Assembly: GCA_963575645.1 (NCBI GenBank)
Contig: OY754466.1
Coordinates: 10,332,001 to 10,396,000, forward strand
Length of the DNA: 64,000 bases
Source of the DNA: Xanthostigma xanthostigma
Lineage: Eukaryota; Arthropoda; Insecta; Raphidioptera; Raphidiidae
Reading direction: 5' to 3'
The notes below the pieces were generated by a model, which had not been told where the DNA came from, did no database searches, and saw nothing but the letters and a program-made list of their open reading frames with translations. Shown piece by piece: positions 22,766 through 34,829 of the stretch (position 1 is its first letter; each line of letters opens with the position of its first letter). The position numbers and the translations under genes were made by a program.

Positions 22766-23015
22766 TTCGAAACCCAAATGAATGGTGAGACCTCTGGTGA
22801 GAAATGCGCCGAACTGTCCTAAGAGGGATTTTTGACAGGTAAACATTGATTTCGAAAAGCATGGTGGAGGTTAGGTTAGCCTCCATCATGCTTTTCTAAA
22901 TCAATGTTTACCTTATGAAGGGTAGAGGTCCATAGTTTACCTGTCAAAAACCTCCCTTTAGGACAGTTTGGCGCATTTCTCACCAGAGGTCTCACCATTC
23001 CTTTGGGTTCCGAAT
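22766..23015. mobile_element. Foldback MITE, family A copy 2
   Basis: TTCGAAACCCAAATGAATGG at the left faces CCATTCCTTTGGGTTCCGAA at the right. The internal GCGCCGAACTGTCCTAAG and GACAGGTAAAC arms match copies at 941 and 59691. It abuts the preceding Helitron-like repeat. Confidence 0.8.
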
Positions 23016-23019
23016 AGAT

Positions 23020-23900
23020 TAGTTAGGATATATAGACGTATTTTTTGTATGTCCTATGAAGTCAGATTTTAACTTCATAATGTGTATGTAGGTATTTTTA
23101 TCTGGCGATTGAGATTTGGATGTTTTATGAAGATAACGCCTAGTTTGCCTTCTCTTTTATCCCTGTGCCAAATTTCAAATTTTTACGTCAAATGGTTTCA
23201 GAGAAAATCGCCCATGACAGACGGACATCGAATTGATTCCATATGTGTTCCATTTTGCACGCGGAACACTAAAAATATTTTCGAATGTAACATATCGTCG
23301 TCGGTTCTGTAATAGCTCTTAATATGTACATAGTTGGCAGATTTTACGTTTTTTAGATGAAAAGATTCAGAAAACGGAGCTCTATACACTAGTAATACCA
23401 CCAAATTAATTTTACAGTAACCAACAAATCAAATAATTCTGAATTGCTGAAATAACCACTTTTTGGCCTTTCCTGCAAATTTTACTTTTTGAGGTATTAC
23501 AGAACCAACGACGATATTCTATAGTGATGCGATAAGACAGTGTAAAGTTCGGCGACAAATCAGCTAGGCGTGCGTATACCTTGTTAGATATAATTTAGTT
23601 GAAATATTATCACGTCATTATTTACTGAAAAACATATTTCTCCAGAGAAAATCCCTAATGATTCCGCAAATAAAACCTCTCCCTTGTTTTAAGCTTCCCT
23701 GTATGAATACATACATTCGTATGTTACAAGTTAGTGTAGCGTGTTGTGCATGCATAGCATACGTACTTACAGAGTTATCATGTTTTCTTGCTACCTATCC
23801 TGTGTGCAATAATATAATAGGTAACTCTCTCTGTCACTGCTTTACTTTTACGTAACATATCTGTGACGAAATGGCAAAACTGCTTATGTCCAGGAACGTC
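23020..23900. other. Mostly unassigned; LINE-tail-like patch
   Basis: At 23150-23235 the phrase TGTGCCAAATTTCAAATTTT, then GGTTTCAGAGAAAATCGCCC and GACAGACGGAC, reads like a non-LTR element 3' tail. The remainder shows nothing I can name. Confidence 0.35.
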
Positions 23901-23904
23901 TATA

Positions 23905-24455
23905 CAGTATGTAAACAGGTAAGCTGCACATAGGAAAATTTGCATTGGGAAAAAATGACTGGATCAGAGTTAGCCGTGACTCGAAAAACCTGAAATCATG
24001 TTTTTCATTTTGACAGATAATATTCTTTTGCAAAATGAATTTGTATACTACCGAAGACAAAATTTAAATGATTACAATATAATTGGACTTTTTTATTAAT
24101 GGGGAATTAAATGCCCAAAAGTATTTAAATGTGTTGCGAGATCAAATATCTCCGCCTATTCGTGTTGAACCTAAAGACATTGGGTCGCTGATTACGCGCA
24201 TAACGTCATGCCTGTCAGACAGTTTTTGAATGTAATGTTTACAAACAGATGGAGTTACTTTTTTGTTCTATTTTTGTAAAAAAATAAAAATAATGATTCC
24301 TAAGAGCATTTTATTATTAAAGAAGAATTAAATCCTCAAGATTACCATGGTACCGCAATAGAAATATGCAATTAATGTAGTGACGGCTAACTCTGATCCG
24401 CTCATTTTTTCCCAATGCTAATTTCCCTATGTGCACCTTACCTGTTTACATACTG
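23905..24455 (+). mobile_element. Mariner-type MITE (family M1), copy 1
   Basis: The terminal inverted repeats start CAGTATGTAAACAGGTAAGC and extend about 75 bases, through GGATCAGAGTTAGCCGTGAC. TA flanks the left end. The right flank is TTA, with one extra T. The second copy, in the other orientation, is at 48277-48806, and TA flanks both of its ends. It is non-coding. Confidence 0.85.
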
Positions 24456-25000
24456 TTATAGTAAACATAAGCAGTTTAAGCTTTAAGCTGTTGCATTTTT
24501 TACAACCCAGTACATTGAGAATTTATCTTAAATAGGTCAGAAAATAGAAACATTTTTTTTTTATGTTTCAAAGTCAGTACATTATTTTTATACTATATTT
24601 ATTCGACTTCGAAAAAAGGGGGAGGTTCGCTATTCGACTGTGTTTTTTTATTTATTTATTTTTTTGTATGTTTGTCAGTATTTTGTACATATTTTACTTC
24701 AATCGCGCGTAAAGGTTGCACACACACTTTTTTTTTCTAGAAAAACACATAACGGTTCGAAGACTCCTTTGTTTTCGTTCCGATTTTTAAAACATTGAAA
24801 CCGAGTGGCTGGAATACGAAGATATTAAAGTTAGAAAATAAATTGCAATAAATATAACATTGAAAGAAATATTGTCAACCTACCTTTAACAATTAATGAA
24901 ATATTAAATTACTCGGATTCCAATGTAAAAAAAGTGTTACAATATCTGGAAATCACTCAAACAAAAGCTCTGATTTCAAAAATACCTAAAAAAAGATAAA
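24456..25000. other. No recognisable feature
   Basis: AT-rich sequence; no reading frame or repeat terminus could be supported. Confidence 0.4.
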
Positions 25001-25004
25001 TTGT

Positions 25005-25190
25005 AACAAATATTATTATTTTATTCAACATATTTATTAACGTAAGTTTGTAACATGAATATTATTTAATTCAGCACATTTATTAATTTGAACACCACTT
25101 TCTAGTTCATACGCTTCGCTGCCATCTTGCCTCTGTTTTCCCACATGACCATCAGGGTACACCAGTGGCGGCGTGGTTTTTAAGACGCGG
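25005..25190 (+). repeat. Dispersed repeat with internal minisatellite, short copy
   Basis: About two tandem units containing TATTTATTAACGTAAGTTTG precede a single-copy end (TGCCATCTTGCCTCTG, then CCAGTGGCGGCGTGGTTTT). The relative at 62385-62690 has about four units before the same end. Confidence 0.65.
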
Positions 25191-25720
25191 TGTTAAATAA
25201 ATAAATAAACAAATTAAAAAAAAATAAATAAAATTAAATATACAAAGTGATGTGTACCTGTTCGATATATAAACTTACCTAATAATAAACTTGCCTGATA
25301 ACGATATCTTCACGCAAATAGCCTTAGCTGTTGTATTAAAATATTTGAAAAAACTGACATGAGCGTTTTCGTCTTTTGACCTCAGATATCTATGTACGCG
25401 TATCCATTATAGATGCCACCATTTATCATACAACTGACGTACAACTACAATTGGCTTCTTACGGAGGAAATAGAATGGGAATCTTTTAATCAAATTTGAA
25501 ATATTTTCTTGAAAATTGAACAGTGCTGTGATGAAAATTTCAAGGTAATACATTTAAGGCCCTATATGCACATGGAGTTATTCAAAAGGAACGGAACTGA
25601 TTACTAATTTATTAGTGATGCTGTCTGTCTGTCCGTCTGGTATCTACTAGTCAAACGTTGCAATATAGAGGCTTGAGGTTTGGTATAGTCAAAGCTTGTC
25701 ATGGCTCAGTTAGTCTAATT
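25191..25720. other. No recognisable feature
   Basis: AT-rich sequence. A TGTCTGTCTGTCCGTCTGG tract near 25625 is probably part of a decayed non-LTR tail. Confidence 0.35.
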
Positions 25721-25727
25721 CATAATA

Positions 25728-26272
25728 TGTTCCTTTTTGATGAATTCCAGTACTCCTTCACCGAAAATTATGATCATGGTGTCATTCGATTCGGAATGAC
25801 ATCTAGACATTTTTTTGAAACAATTGGAGTGGAGGACGAAAAAATTGCAAGAGTTATAAACATTTTAGTAAAAGAAAAAAGAGGGGTTTTGTTTTTGAGA
25901 ATATTTCAAAAACTATACCACCAATATTTCTTATTTTAATTTAGAGATGAAAATAGGGCTAAAAATTGTTTTTCTATTTTTATACAACAAGCTAAAAGAC
26001 ACGAAAATATTGAAAATTATATAAAAAATAGAAAAAAAATGTTAGCCCTATTTTCACCTTTAAATTAAAATTGGAGATGGGCCTTTTTTGTATGACATTT
26101 CCTGCTCTTTCGAAATCTTTTTTGTGATTATCTGTAATATTCTTAAAAAAGCAAACCTCTCAATTCCCCTTCATTTTTTTCAAAAAGTTTCTAGATGTCA
26201 TTCTGAATCGAATAACACCATGATAACAATTTTCGGTGAAGTAATCCTGGAATTCATCAAAAAGGGACATGT
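25728..26272. repeat. Large inverted repeat (about 545 bp)
   Basis: The outer arms TGTTCCTTTTTGATGAATTC and its relative complement GGAATTCATCAAAAAGGGAC, plus inner arms (AATGACATCTAGA; AGGGCTAA near the loop), show arms of about 200 bases. The left arm has an open frame and the right arm its mirror. These reflect the palindrome, not a gene. Confidence 0.7.
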
Positions 26273-27240
26273 GATCTAGACAGCATTTGATATGAAAAAA
26301 CAATTCTATTAATTATTACGGGTAATTTAGGGTCATGAAAAAAAAATCATTCACATCGAGTGACAGCTAGTTACCCTTGGAAATCAATATTTTTTTTAAA
26401 ATTATCTTGTGTTTGTTTAGGAAACAGAACTTAAAAATGTCAGTAGTTTCTTGTCCTACCCCATTTATTTAACCATAATACAAACTAGTACAGTATCATA
26501 TTTTTAATTGATTTAACTGTATCAATGCTCGTATTTTCTGCGTATGAACCATTTGGTGTGAAACATATTTTGTGTCGTGAAATTATGAAAATTACCTAAA
26601 GTCAAAATTAATTAATCATTGTTAGCAATGTTATAAAATAGAAGTTGAATGTATTAGTAATATTTATATAGTAGAACACTTATGAAAAAGAAAAACGTGA
26701 ATTATACGCTGAATTAATGACAAATTATAATGAATTGAAAAGAAAGAAAATAATATGCATATCAATCTGAATATTTTTTTCATTTCACAGATCATTTATA
26801 ATGTTGGTAATGATGTACATAAAATGTATGTTATATGCTATTCAACTACATTTACACGTAGTTTAATTTTATACAAGTGGCAGCCATGGTACAGAACTAA
26901 TTTCTGTATTAACTAAATCAAATTACTTACTAACATTTACATTCTTTCCTATTACAGAGAAGATCTACTGTATAGAAGTTTATTTGCTCATGTTAAATTC
27001 ATAAACGAACAATAATATGCAGTCGGTTCGTCTCAAAGTTTAACCTCACTCTGTAGCACATATCTACAAAATATAATTTTTGATTAATTAATAGGCAAAA
27101 TATGTATATATATTTATTAGCATAATTTATAATACATTTAAAAGAATTCATTAACTAACCTACATTATTTCGCGTTACAAAATGAAGCAAAATTCGATAA
27201 AATGTATTTTTGATACAAAAAAAACAGTTGTTTTCATTTT
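26273..27240. other. No recognisable feature
   Basis: Very AT-rich; nothing could be supported on either strand. Confidence 0.4.
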
Positions 27241-27244
27241 AAAC

Positions 27245-27580
27245 GTCAAATAGTTGTATTAATGCTTCTTTGTCGCACTCACTAATTTATATCTTCCTCC
27301 CAACTTAATTCTCCGTCTTTGTAGCACTCAGAAACTTATATCTCCCTCTCAACTCCGATGATGCACTTCCGTAAACGATTTCGTCAGACATCGCGATATG
27401 ATGCACTTCCGTAAAAGATTTCGTCAGACATCGCGATATGATGCACTTCCGTGAACGATTGCGTCAGGCATCGCGATGATGCACTTCCGTAAACGATTTC
27501 CTTAGGCATTTATCAGCTTACTCCCCAAGTCAAGCGTGCCCAAAGAAGTTTTACTTCAAAAAATGTCAAATTTTGGGCAC
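27245..27580 (+). repeat. Dispersed repeat L with 45-bp minisatellite
   Basis: Nearly four tandem units built on GATGCACTTCCGTAAACGAT, then TTCGTCAGACATCGCGATAT, occupy about 27356-27510. They sit between a TTATATCTCCCTCTCAACT block and AGCTTACTCCCCAAGTCAAG, then AAGAAGTTTTACTTCAA. The relative at 31660-31815 has the same flanks but only a single divergent unit. Confidence 0.7.
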
Positions 27581-28185
27581 ATCGAGTTATCGTACTGGAT
27601 TCAATATACACATGCTAGAATTTCCATCGAAGTAAGTTTCGGACACTAATTTTACGTTGGACTACAAAAAAACAATAATGTCATCATTCATTTTCTATCA
27701 GGTTAGTTCTGAACGATTACAACTCGCAGTTATCATGAAACGAAACAGCCACAAAATGTGTTTTAATTGAAAAATAAATCATCTCGAACAAGATAATACA
27801 AACAATACATAATGGTGTGTGAGATGAATGGCCGCTCGTCGAGTAGAATGAGACGGACGGGGGACGGCCGTGGAAGCTATACGTACTCACGACTCGTACA
27901 TATTCATCCATCTTGGTAAAGTGACATCGGACTGTTACTCGCACGATGCTTTTTTATTTATCAAGGCGTATAGCAATAAAGCATTGCACGATAATGCCTG
28001 ACAATTCTGTTGATTTCAGTATGCTTGTTTATTTGATATCGTTGTTATCGTTCGTTTTTTTTTAACGCTAAGAATAACAAGGTAAAATATGTTTTGTTTC
28101 ATCATATTATTATGTCTGAAGTGATTTTTTTAAATCGTACATTTAGGATGGTCACCACGGTAACATGATGTAATTATTTTAGGCA
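27581..28185. other. No recognisable feature
   Basis: Mixed sequence. The open frame on the minus strand at about 27717-27944 resembles no known protein. Confidence 0.35.
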
Positions 28186-28188
28186 AAC

Positions 28189-28572
28189 AGAGCGGGGTGG
28201 CGTAGCGGTGAGAGTACTAGACTCGAATTCTGGAGGTACCGGATTCTACGGCGGGGGCAGTTTTTCCCACTGCCTCTCTCCGAGAAACGGTAATTCCTGT
28301 ACCGGCCATCCTGTTGAGGTTTTCCATGGTTTCCCTCAACAGTTCTAGATAAATATCGAGATGGTTCCTTATTCAAGGTCATGGCCAATTACCTGTCAAA
28401 CTCCTATGCGCAAAATTTGCCTACCTTATCCTAGTTTCCTAAAAATTCCTTCATTCGTCCATTGTAGAAAATAACGGGAAGTGTGGTAGAAAAAAAATAG
28501 TAATGGTGCGAATGGCGTCTGTTATGACATAAAGTCGAGAAACGGACGTTAAACGCATTATTGTTGTTATTA

Positions 28573-28576
<4 letters not shown>
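28189..28576 (+). mobile_element. tRNA-headed SINE, copy 2
   Basis: GAGCGGGGTGGCGTAGCGG heads the element, and the body matches the copy at 19169. It extends further, to GAGAAACGGACGTTAAACGC, which is a typical SINE 3' end before an ATT-type tail. Parts of the B-box region are lost. Confidence 0.75.
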
Positions 28577-28615
<39 letters not shown>

Positions 28616-28652
28616 CATTATCATTATCATTATCATTATCATTATCATTATC

Positions 28653-28697
<45 letters not shown>
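28577..28697 (+). repeat. (ATT)n / (ATTATC)n microsatellite tail
   Basis: Pure ATT repeats lead into a long run of six-base CATTAT units (about 28591-28678) and back to ATT. It sits directly at the 3' end of the SINE, so the tail has expanded by slippage. The long Met-Ile frame on the minus strand is an artefact of it. Confidence 0.85.
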
Positions 28698-28698
<1 letters not shown>

Positions 28699-28773
28699 AG
28701 TATTATTTTAGGCTAAAAATCTTCTAATAAACGTTTGAGGTTATAACATTCTGCATCTAAATTATTATCTATA

Positions 28774-29299
28774 CAGGATGATTTTTGAGTTGATTCTTTT
28801 TTTTTAACAGCATGTAGAAATCAAATAGATGAACAAATATTTCAAGTAACTTTTTTATCGAAACTCAAAAATGAAAGATACGGGCTTTCAAAGTTTTATT
28901 AAATTTTATCAAACTTTGAGGTCGGTCCTGGCGTTATGTTATGTCACTATGGAAATATGTAATGTCATTATCAAGTATTCGCAGAAATTGTTCGAAGTTG
29001 TCCCCGTTTTGTTGGACACAAAGATGCGTGCATCGTAGCCATGCTTCTGTACATGCTTTTAGTAGCGATAAAGGCCTTCCGCGAATTATTTGCGATGCAT
29101 TTTCGATTCGTGCTATCATTTCTTCGAGTCTATTAACCGGGTTTTTGAATTAATTAAATAAAATTTAAAAATATTAATTAGACTTTGAAAGGGTGTTTCT
29201 CTCTTATTTTTCGATAAAAAAAGTTACTTAAAATATTTGTTCGTCTATTTGATTTCTACACGCTGTTAAAAAAGAAGAATCAACTTAAAAATCACTCTG
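28774..29299. mobile_element. TA-flanked internally deleted transposon
   Basis: The terminal inverted repeats of about 100 bases start CAGGATGATTTTTGAGTTGA. TA lies at 28772-28773 and 29300-29301. The middle holds a transposase C-terminal relic on the minus strand (28934-29119), so this is a deletion derivative of an autonomous Tc1/mariner-superfamily element. Confidence 0.8.
28934..29119 (-). pseudogene. Tc1/mariner-superfamily transposase C-terminal relic
   Basis: The frame reads RIENASQIIRGRPLSLLKAC, then CTHLCVQQNGDNFEQFL. The last part matches the C-terminal pattern of many insect transposases of this superfamily (a run of R, then xRxxxCxxxxGxHFExL). The DDE catalytic residues lie upstream in such proteins and are absent, so it cannot be functional. 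Confidence 0.55.
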
Positions 29300-29301
29300 T
29301 A

Positions 29302-31485
29302 TAATATAACGACTAAAATTAGACATAAACATGTCGAAAATTTAAATAAAATGAAACCAGCCACGGATCAACCATAGTTAAAGTTCCCGACTATCTAAAA
29401 TTTGGTTAATTATTGTAACTAATTTCTGTCTTTTTCTTTGTTCTAGGTAAGTCGCAAAATCAATCTTATGTTAGCAAATATTTGTGTAAGTATTAAATAT
29501 TTCACTTTTTGAAAAAAGCGTTTTGCAAATGATAAAGTTCACAATACGAGCTATTTTATACATTTAAGCGAAACAGCAGCAATTGCTTTCAAAGTAAGCA
29601 AAACTTTTCACAGATCTTTATTTCTGTGGTTGACGACTTTATTGTCTATGCGTGGGAGGAATAAAATACGTTGATCGAACATTCATAGATGTATTAATTA
29701 TAGCTACAATGACGTAATTACTTTTGCTTTAATGGACAAATTTTTCAACCCTAGAGTAATTTGCATGGTATTTAATTTTAAGTTTACATACTGCGATATG
29801 AATTATACAGAGTTCAATTGATACAAATAAATAAAATAATAACTTTTTCTGTAATTGTAAAGTTTTAAAGATTCTCAAAGCGAATTTTCAGTTTTTATTA
29901 TTTTTTGCCTATCTACACTTAGGTATAATAAAAATCCATGTTGATGAAGGATAAGTGATAAAATGCATTAAGGTCATTTTTATCTGTTGAAGTAAAACTT
30001 CTTTAGACGCATTTTGTGAATTATGCGAACGCAACTCCGTGAGTTGCTGTCACAGTATATTATAGTATAAGCTATAAGTAACTATTTAAGTACTATTAAA
30101 TAGTAGGTATAAAATTTTAGTCTGAGAACCGGAAATAATTGAAGTAAATATTTTCGGTAATCCGGTTATGGCTACTCCTAGCCGCTAACAACGTATGTCT
30201 TGTTTACTGGTTTTACTTTAGCTACGTGTAAATGTTACGCGAATACTTTTTTTAAGTAAAAAATAAACATGTCTTTAACAGTAAACATTTTGGAACAGCC
30301 AGTATATTTGAAATTCAACGTCTTTGTAAAAGAACAGCTAACGATTTTAAAACAAACTTTTGGAACATATTATCGAATTTTTAATTTTCTGTGGAGTAAA
30401 ATTTTTTATTAAAAAAAAAGATGTTTCAATAAATTACGTACTGTGAATTGAATCTTTTTGAGTAACTAAACGAAATAAGATTTTTTGGTATTTGTTTCCA
30501 TATTAAATTGTATTTGAGTTGTCAAATTTAATGGATGTATCATTAAAGAGGATTTTGAAACATTTAAGATTCGAATGTGTTGTGATGAAAAACAGCACAT
30601 CTCCTTTATTCTCTCGTAAAATATTTTATGGCATTTTGGTTACAGCCAACAATTTAGGATTGTGATGAAGTAAGCAAAATGACTTTCGTTATATTTCATA
30701 TATTTATTCCTGCACTTAGTTCCAGAAAATGCGTTTTGCTCTTTGACTCGAACATATGGACTACCAGTTACCCCCACTGTTTCCATGGAAGCAATGAACA
30801 AACACAGAAACCTACATATTCTTAGTTCAGAGACCACAAAAAGCATAAATTCCAAAAATTAAACACACCTAATTCGCCACGAATTTTATATAGGTATACG
30901 TGTGTTATATTTTTTAAATACCACACAATTTTATTTCAAGTCGAAAATGAACAGGACCGCAATTTTAGTTCTTAGATCTTAAATGCGAAAGTGAACTTAG
31001 AGGTGAAAGTCCACCTTGATAAAATGAACAATTTTATCACTACGTATTATAAATAAAACAAAGTTCCTCCGCCGCGTCTGCCTGTCTATCTGAACGCGAT
31101 AAACTTAAAAACTGCTGAACAGATTTTTATACGTTTTCAGTCGTAATGTTACCGTAACGAGGAACTGTCATTCCCAAAAAAACGAGTGTGCTTTAGACCA
31201 CACGACTGAAGTAAAACTTCTTCCTGTCATAATTTGTTATTATTTACCCGAAAATTCACAAAATATGAACTTTAAAATGAATTTACAATTTTATTCACTT
31301 TAAACGTAGAATATTTAATGTATTGAACAAAATATTAATTTATAAAATTGTTTAAGAACGAAATGAATAGACTAATGTAAGAAGAAAGAAATATAAACAT
31401 AAAGATAATGAAAAATAAATAATATATTGCAATTACTTAGCTCTCGTTGAATTTTAAGCGTAAATCTTTATAAAATATTATATAG
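29302..31485. other. Mostly unassigned, AT-rich
   Basis: No exon is supported. At 31060-31200 a CTGAACGCGATAAACTTAAA, then AACTGCTGAACAGATTTTTA phrase resembles a Helitron/RTE-like repeat start. Short AAGTAAAACTTCTT pieces at about 29993 and 31210 recall the end of repeat L. Confidence 0.4.
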
Positions 31486-31489
31486 CTCT

Positions 31490-31815
31490 TTCTGTCACCC
31501 GATAGCGCCACTGACAAGTAAAGTATGTGTCATTCTATTGTTAGTACTGCTTATATTTTCGGCCACCTGATGGCGCCATTAGCTAGTGAAGTATATTTGT
31601 TGAGGAAGAGAGAAAGAAAATGTGCGCGCGCACCTCTCTTTCTTGTCCCTACAGTAATATACGAAAATTAACTCTCTCTCTCTTTCTATCTTCACTAACT
31701 TATATCTCCCTCTCAACTTCCGTTCGCCTCGCCCGATCACACTTTTCGTCATGCATTCACCAGCTTACTCCCCAAATCAAGCGTGCCTAAAGAAGTTTTA
31801 CTTCAACAACGCTAG
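31490..31815 (+). repeat. Dispersed repeat L, copy with single unit
   Basis: TTATATCTCCCTCTCAACTT, then AGCTTACTCCCCAAATCAAG and AAGAAGTTTTACTTCAA match 27320-27580. A duplicated inner phrase (GATAGCGCCACTGACAAGTA and GATGGCGCCATTAGCTAGTG) lies at 31500-31605. Confidence 0.55.
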
Positions 31816-32222
31816 ATAAATACGGCCATTAGTACCATAAAATTGTAATTATAAACTTTCGGATGAATTAAAGGAATGTTCTTACGTTAAATAAAATTAT
31901 GTGTGCGTTTTAGTATAATTCGCATTGAGATTAGGTACCTACTTTATATTTTCCTAATGAGTTTATGAATATTGATTCTTTAGTTTATTATGGAACTGAG
32001 TATATATAAATGCACATGAGTCTATTCTCCATAGGTACAGGAACGTATACTAACAATAATATGAAACCATGCACTGTTTTAATTAAAATTGGTCGCACCA
32101 GTTTCAAACCGGTCTCAAACCGCTGTAAAATAAGGAAACCTGTGCGATTATTGTACGCATGGAGTTTATCTACATACACCATCTAAAGATATGTTAGCAT
32201 CGCGCGGTATCATTATTGAACA
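31816..32222. other. No recognisable feature
   Basis: AT-rich sequence without supported features. Confidence 0.4.
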
Positions 32223-32224
32223 GT

Positions 32225-32885
32225 TAAAAAATTCCAACCAATTGGGCGACGGGATCATCCCAACTTCAAAAATGTTGACATTTGATTATAATAAAGAAAA
32301 GAAAATATCTGATATTGTGTGAGGTGACGCGGGTAATGGCTAGTATTCAATATGATATTTGCTATTCGTTGCCATGGTTACCTACATAATATGTTCCACG
32401 TCATGTAAAAATTAATCAAAGCATGCCGAACTAGTTTATTTCTGACAGATCCATAAAACAAAAGAGAAGCTGATTTTTTTTTATTTTCAAAATATTTCCG
32501 AAACTATTAAGTTTAGAAAAAAAAAATTAACGAAACTTTCTTGAAAAAATAAATATAATAATAAGCTGTTATGAAAAGTATACCATAATTGTATAAAAAA
32601 CACCGTTATAGCATATATCTCTTCTGCGCATGCGCCAGTTTTCCCCAAAAACAATAGGGCTCTTCATATTTGCATACCAAACATCCTCTCAAAATTTTGT
32701 TTCAATCCGCTTATCCGTTTGACCTGTATTGTGTTCACAGACAAACAGATTAACAGACGCACTTTTTTTCTAAAAATATGTTTTTTTGGATTCGGGGGAC
32801 CTCAAAACGGAAAGATATTGTAGAATTTTTGAAAAGTGATTTTTGACCTAAACTAGTAGGTACTTACCTTGTGGGTTGTAATGGT
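32225..32885 (+). mobile_element. Repeat family J, copy 2
   Basis: It is colinear with 14812-15460 from CCAACCAATTGGGCGACGGG to TTGTGGGTTGTAATGGTAAA. It differs by scattered substitutions and small indels only. Confidence 0.7.
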
Positions 32886-33584
32886 AAAAGTATATGTAGC
32901 TGTTTTTACTAGTATCTAAAACCGTTGCGTTATGAAATTTGGCAAAATGATAATAAGGAAACGAGTGCAAAAAAAACAAAGCCAAATGTAAAACCAAATG
33001 TACCTATAATCTATTATTATTGCCTATAGTTTTGATTAATGTAAAATACAAAATTAAAAATTTTTAAAAAACCCACGACATAAATGTAATAGAAACACAA
33101 TTAAATAAAATTCTAAAATCCCCCGACTTAACGCAGGTTAGTAACCAAAGAAAATCCGTCAGGGGCTGCCTGGACTTGATTTTAGCTAAAGCCGAGTGTT
33201 TTGCCGAAGGTTAAACTTTTGGCCGAACGAGACCGAAGCCAAAGCTTCGCTCGGACTATAGTTGTAATTACTAATTTAATTAAAATTGGGTTTGTAATTA
33301 TATCTTCCTTGAGCTAAGACTGATGTAAATGCGGCTTAACTCCCGATTGCAACCGACTACCCGGTACGCCTCCCTTGGCAATATTGGAGGTGTGCTCTTA
33401 ATGTATCTGTGTTATTATAGACTGCGGTATTCGTGTACTCAAGATTTTAATATTTATTAGGCCGAATAATATATTTAAATTTAGTTTGTTTATGACGTTT
33501 TCTAATTTCAAATTTATTCAGAATGTTCCAAAATTACCTACCGTTTTAAGTTTTTTATAGTCGTTTGCCCTTTTGTTATTTAAC
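32886..33584. other. Mostly unassigned
   Basis: A short patch at 33185-33255 (GCCGAAGGTTAAACTTTTGG, then ACCGAAGCCAAAGCTTCG) is rich in GCCGAA motifs and looks like a repeat end. Otherwise nothing was seen. Confidence 0.35.
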
Positions 33585-33588
33585 ATAT

Positions 33589-34241
33589 TGTAACAAAACT
33601 GTTTTAGTCCGTGGTGGGAATTATTTATTTACAATAATAAACGTTTAACAAAACAGTTAAACACACAACGAAAGCGTACTTCTTTAACAAACAGTAATAA
33701 TAACGTTAACAGAAATAAAACTAATAGTTCTAAATAATAAAATAGAAAACTAAGTAACAGAAATATATTAAGTCCTAATTATGTAGTACACAAAATATTC
33801 ACAACACACAAACACATCGAAGTTTATCTAGTTCACTTATTCGCACTTGTCTATTAACTATATTCACACGATTATTTACAACACAGAAGCCATTTATGTA
33901 GAACCAGATTTATATAATTGCACTCAATGGCTTACACAGCTCATTTATCTTCTATCTTAGCAGCTACCTTGGTCTTGCTGTACCGACACTGAACAATTTA
34001 TGTCACACAGTTATCTGTAATCTATTGTACGTACGCGCTGCAACTAACCAACTGACTGACCGACGTGCCAACCACTCCGCTCGCATTTTATAGCTTCGTC
34101 ACCCACTTGTCGAATGTTCTCGAAGCATCTCAACCTTTCTTTTCATGCAAGAAGGTCGGGTTTTTACCTGCTTTCTATTGTTGTTGTTGTGGTCTGGAAC
34201 ATTATGGAACACATTATCGTCCCAACAGGGAGCACGCAACA
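33589..34241 (-). mobile_element. Solo LTR, same family as 3540-4174 (fossil)
   Basis: Read on the minus strand it starts TGTTGCGTGCTCCCTGTTGG and ends CAGTTTTGTTACA. It is 653 bases long, with the 4-base target duplication ATAT at 33585-33588 and 34242-34245. A CTATAAAATG box and GTCGGTCAGTCAGTTGG parallel the promoter region of the other copy. No internal region remains. The two LTRs differ clearly, so they are separate, not recent insertions. Confidence 0.85.
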
Positions 34242-34374
34242 ATATAATATCGCAAAGCACTGGGCATTATTATATTTACACGAACTATTTCGAGCCGTTT
34301 TTCGACATCCTCTGTCTGCGAAGCTAGTTACGTTATAGAACTGAATTTTTTCAAAGGGGTTAAGATTCCAACAT

Positions 34375-34580
34375 ACGTCTAGGCGAAATAGTATCCAATA
34401 TACGAGTGTTCAAAAATCACGATTTTGTGTTCTCACTGATCGATAGATCGTCATAATTCATAAACGTCTAGCCGGTTACAGGAGCATCGACCCGAATGCA
34501 TATAAAGACTACCCGCGTCCAGTCAGTGCTGATATTATGAGATATACATTACGTGTGATATAATAAAGTACATTATTATA
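34375..34580 (+). other. LTR- or promoter-like fragment
   Basis: GCATATAAAGACTACCCGCG, then CCAGTCAGTGCTG and a TAATAAAGTAC signal about 60 bases later, looks like the TATA, start and polyadenylation sequence of an LTR. No LTR borders could be found, so the call is weak. Confidence 0.25.
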
Positions 34581-34602
34581 ACTATAGAAAAAGTATTGAA
34601 CT

Positions 34603-34829
34603 CCCACTAGAAACATAAATGTGAAAAAAGGGCCAAGTTCGATACAAGGAACAAGTGGGTTTGCTGGCTTCGCCGAAAAAAAAATAAGATCTAAAATGAC
34701 AAGTTTTTATAAATGACTCGTGTGTGTGATAACTTGGCATCTTCTTAGATCGCACATCTTTTTTCGGCAAAGCCGGCAAACCCACTTGTTCTTTGTATCG
34801 ATTTTTTTCACATTTATGTTTTTGGTGGA
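34603..34829. repeat. Inverted repeat MITE-like element
   Basis: Arms of about 80 bases share CATAAATGTGAAAAAA, then CAAGTGGGTTTGC and TTCGCCGAAAAA with their complements. A short fragment with CATCAAAAAATATAAACGTG near 41925 is distantly similar. It is non-coding. Confidence 0.65.

Noticed and set aside
25658-25939. 93-codon frame
   Set aside because: It is one arm of the 25728-26272 inverted repeat, with no splice sites or protein likeness.
27356-27510. CRISPR-like array
   Set aside because: The units are contiguous tandem repeats without unique spacers, in a eukaryotic genome.
28451-28678. 75-codon minus-strand frame with a long Met-Ile run
   Set aside because: It is a translation of the ATTATC microsatellite behind a SINE, not a gene.
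34065-34338. Overlapping + strand frames of 60-74 codons
   Set aside because: They lie mostly within the solo LTR at 33589-34241 in antisense and have no family likeness.
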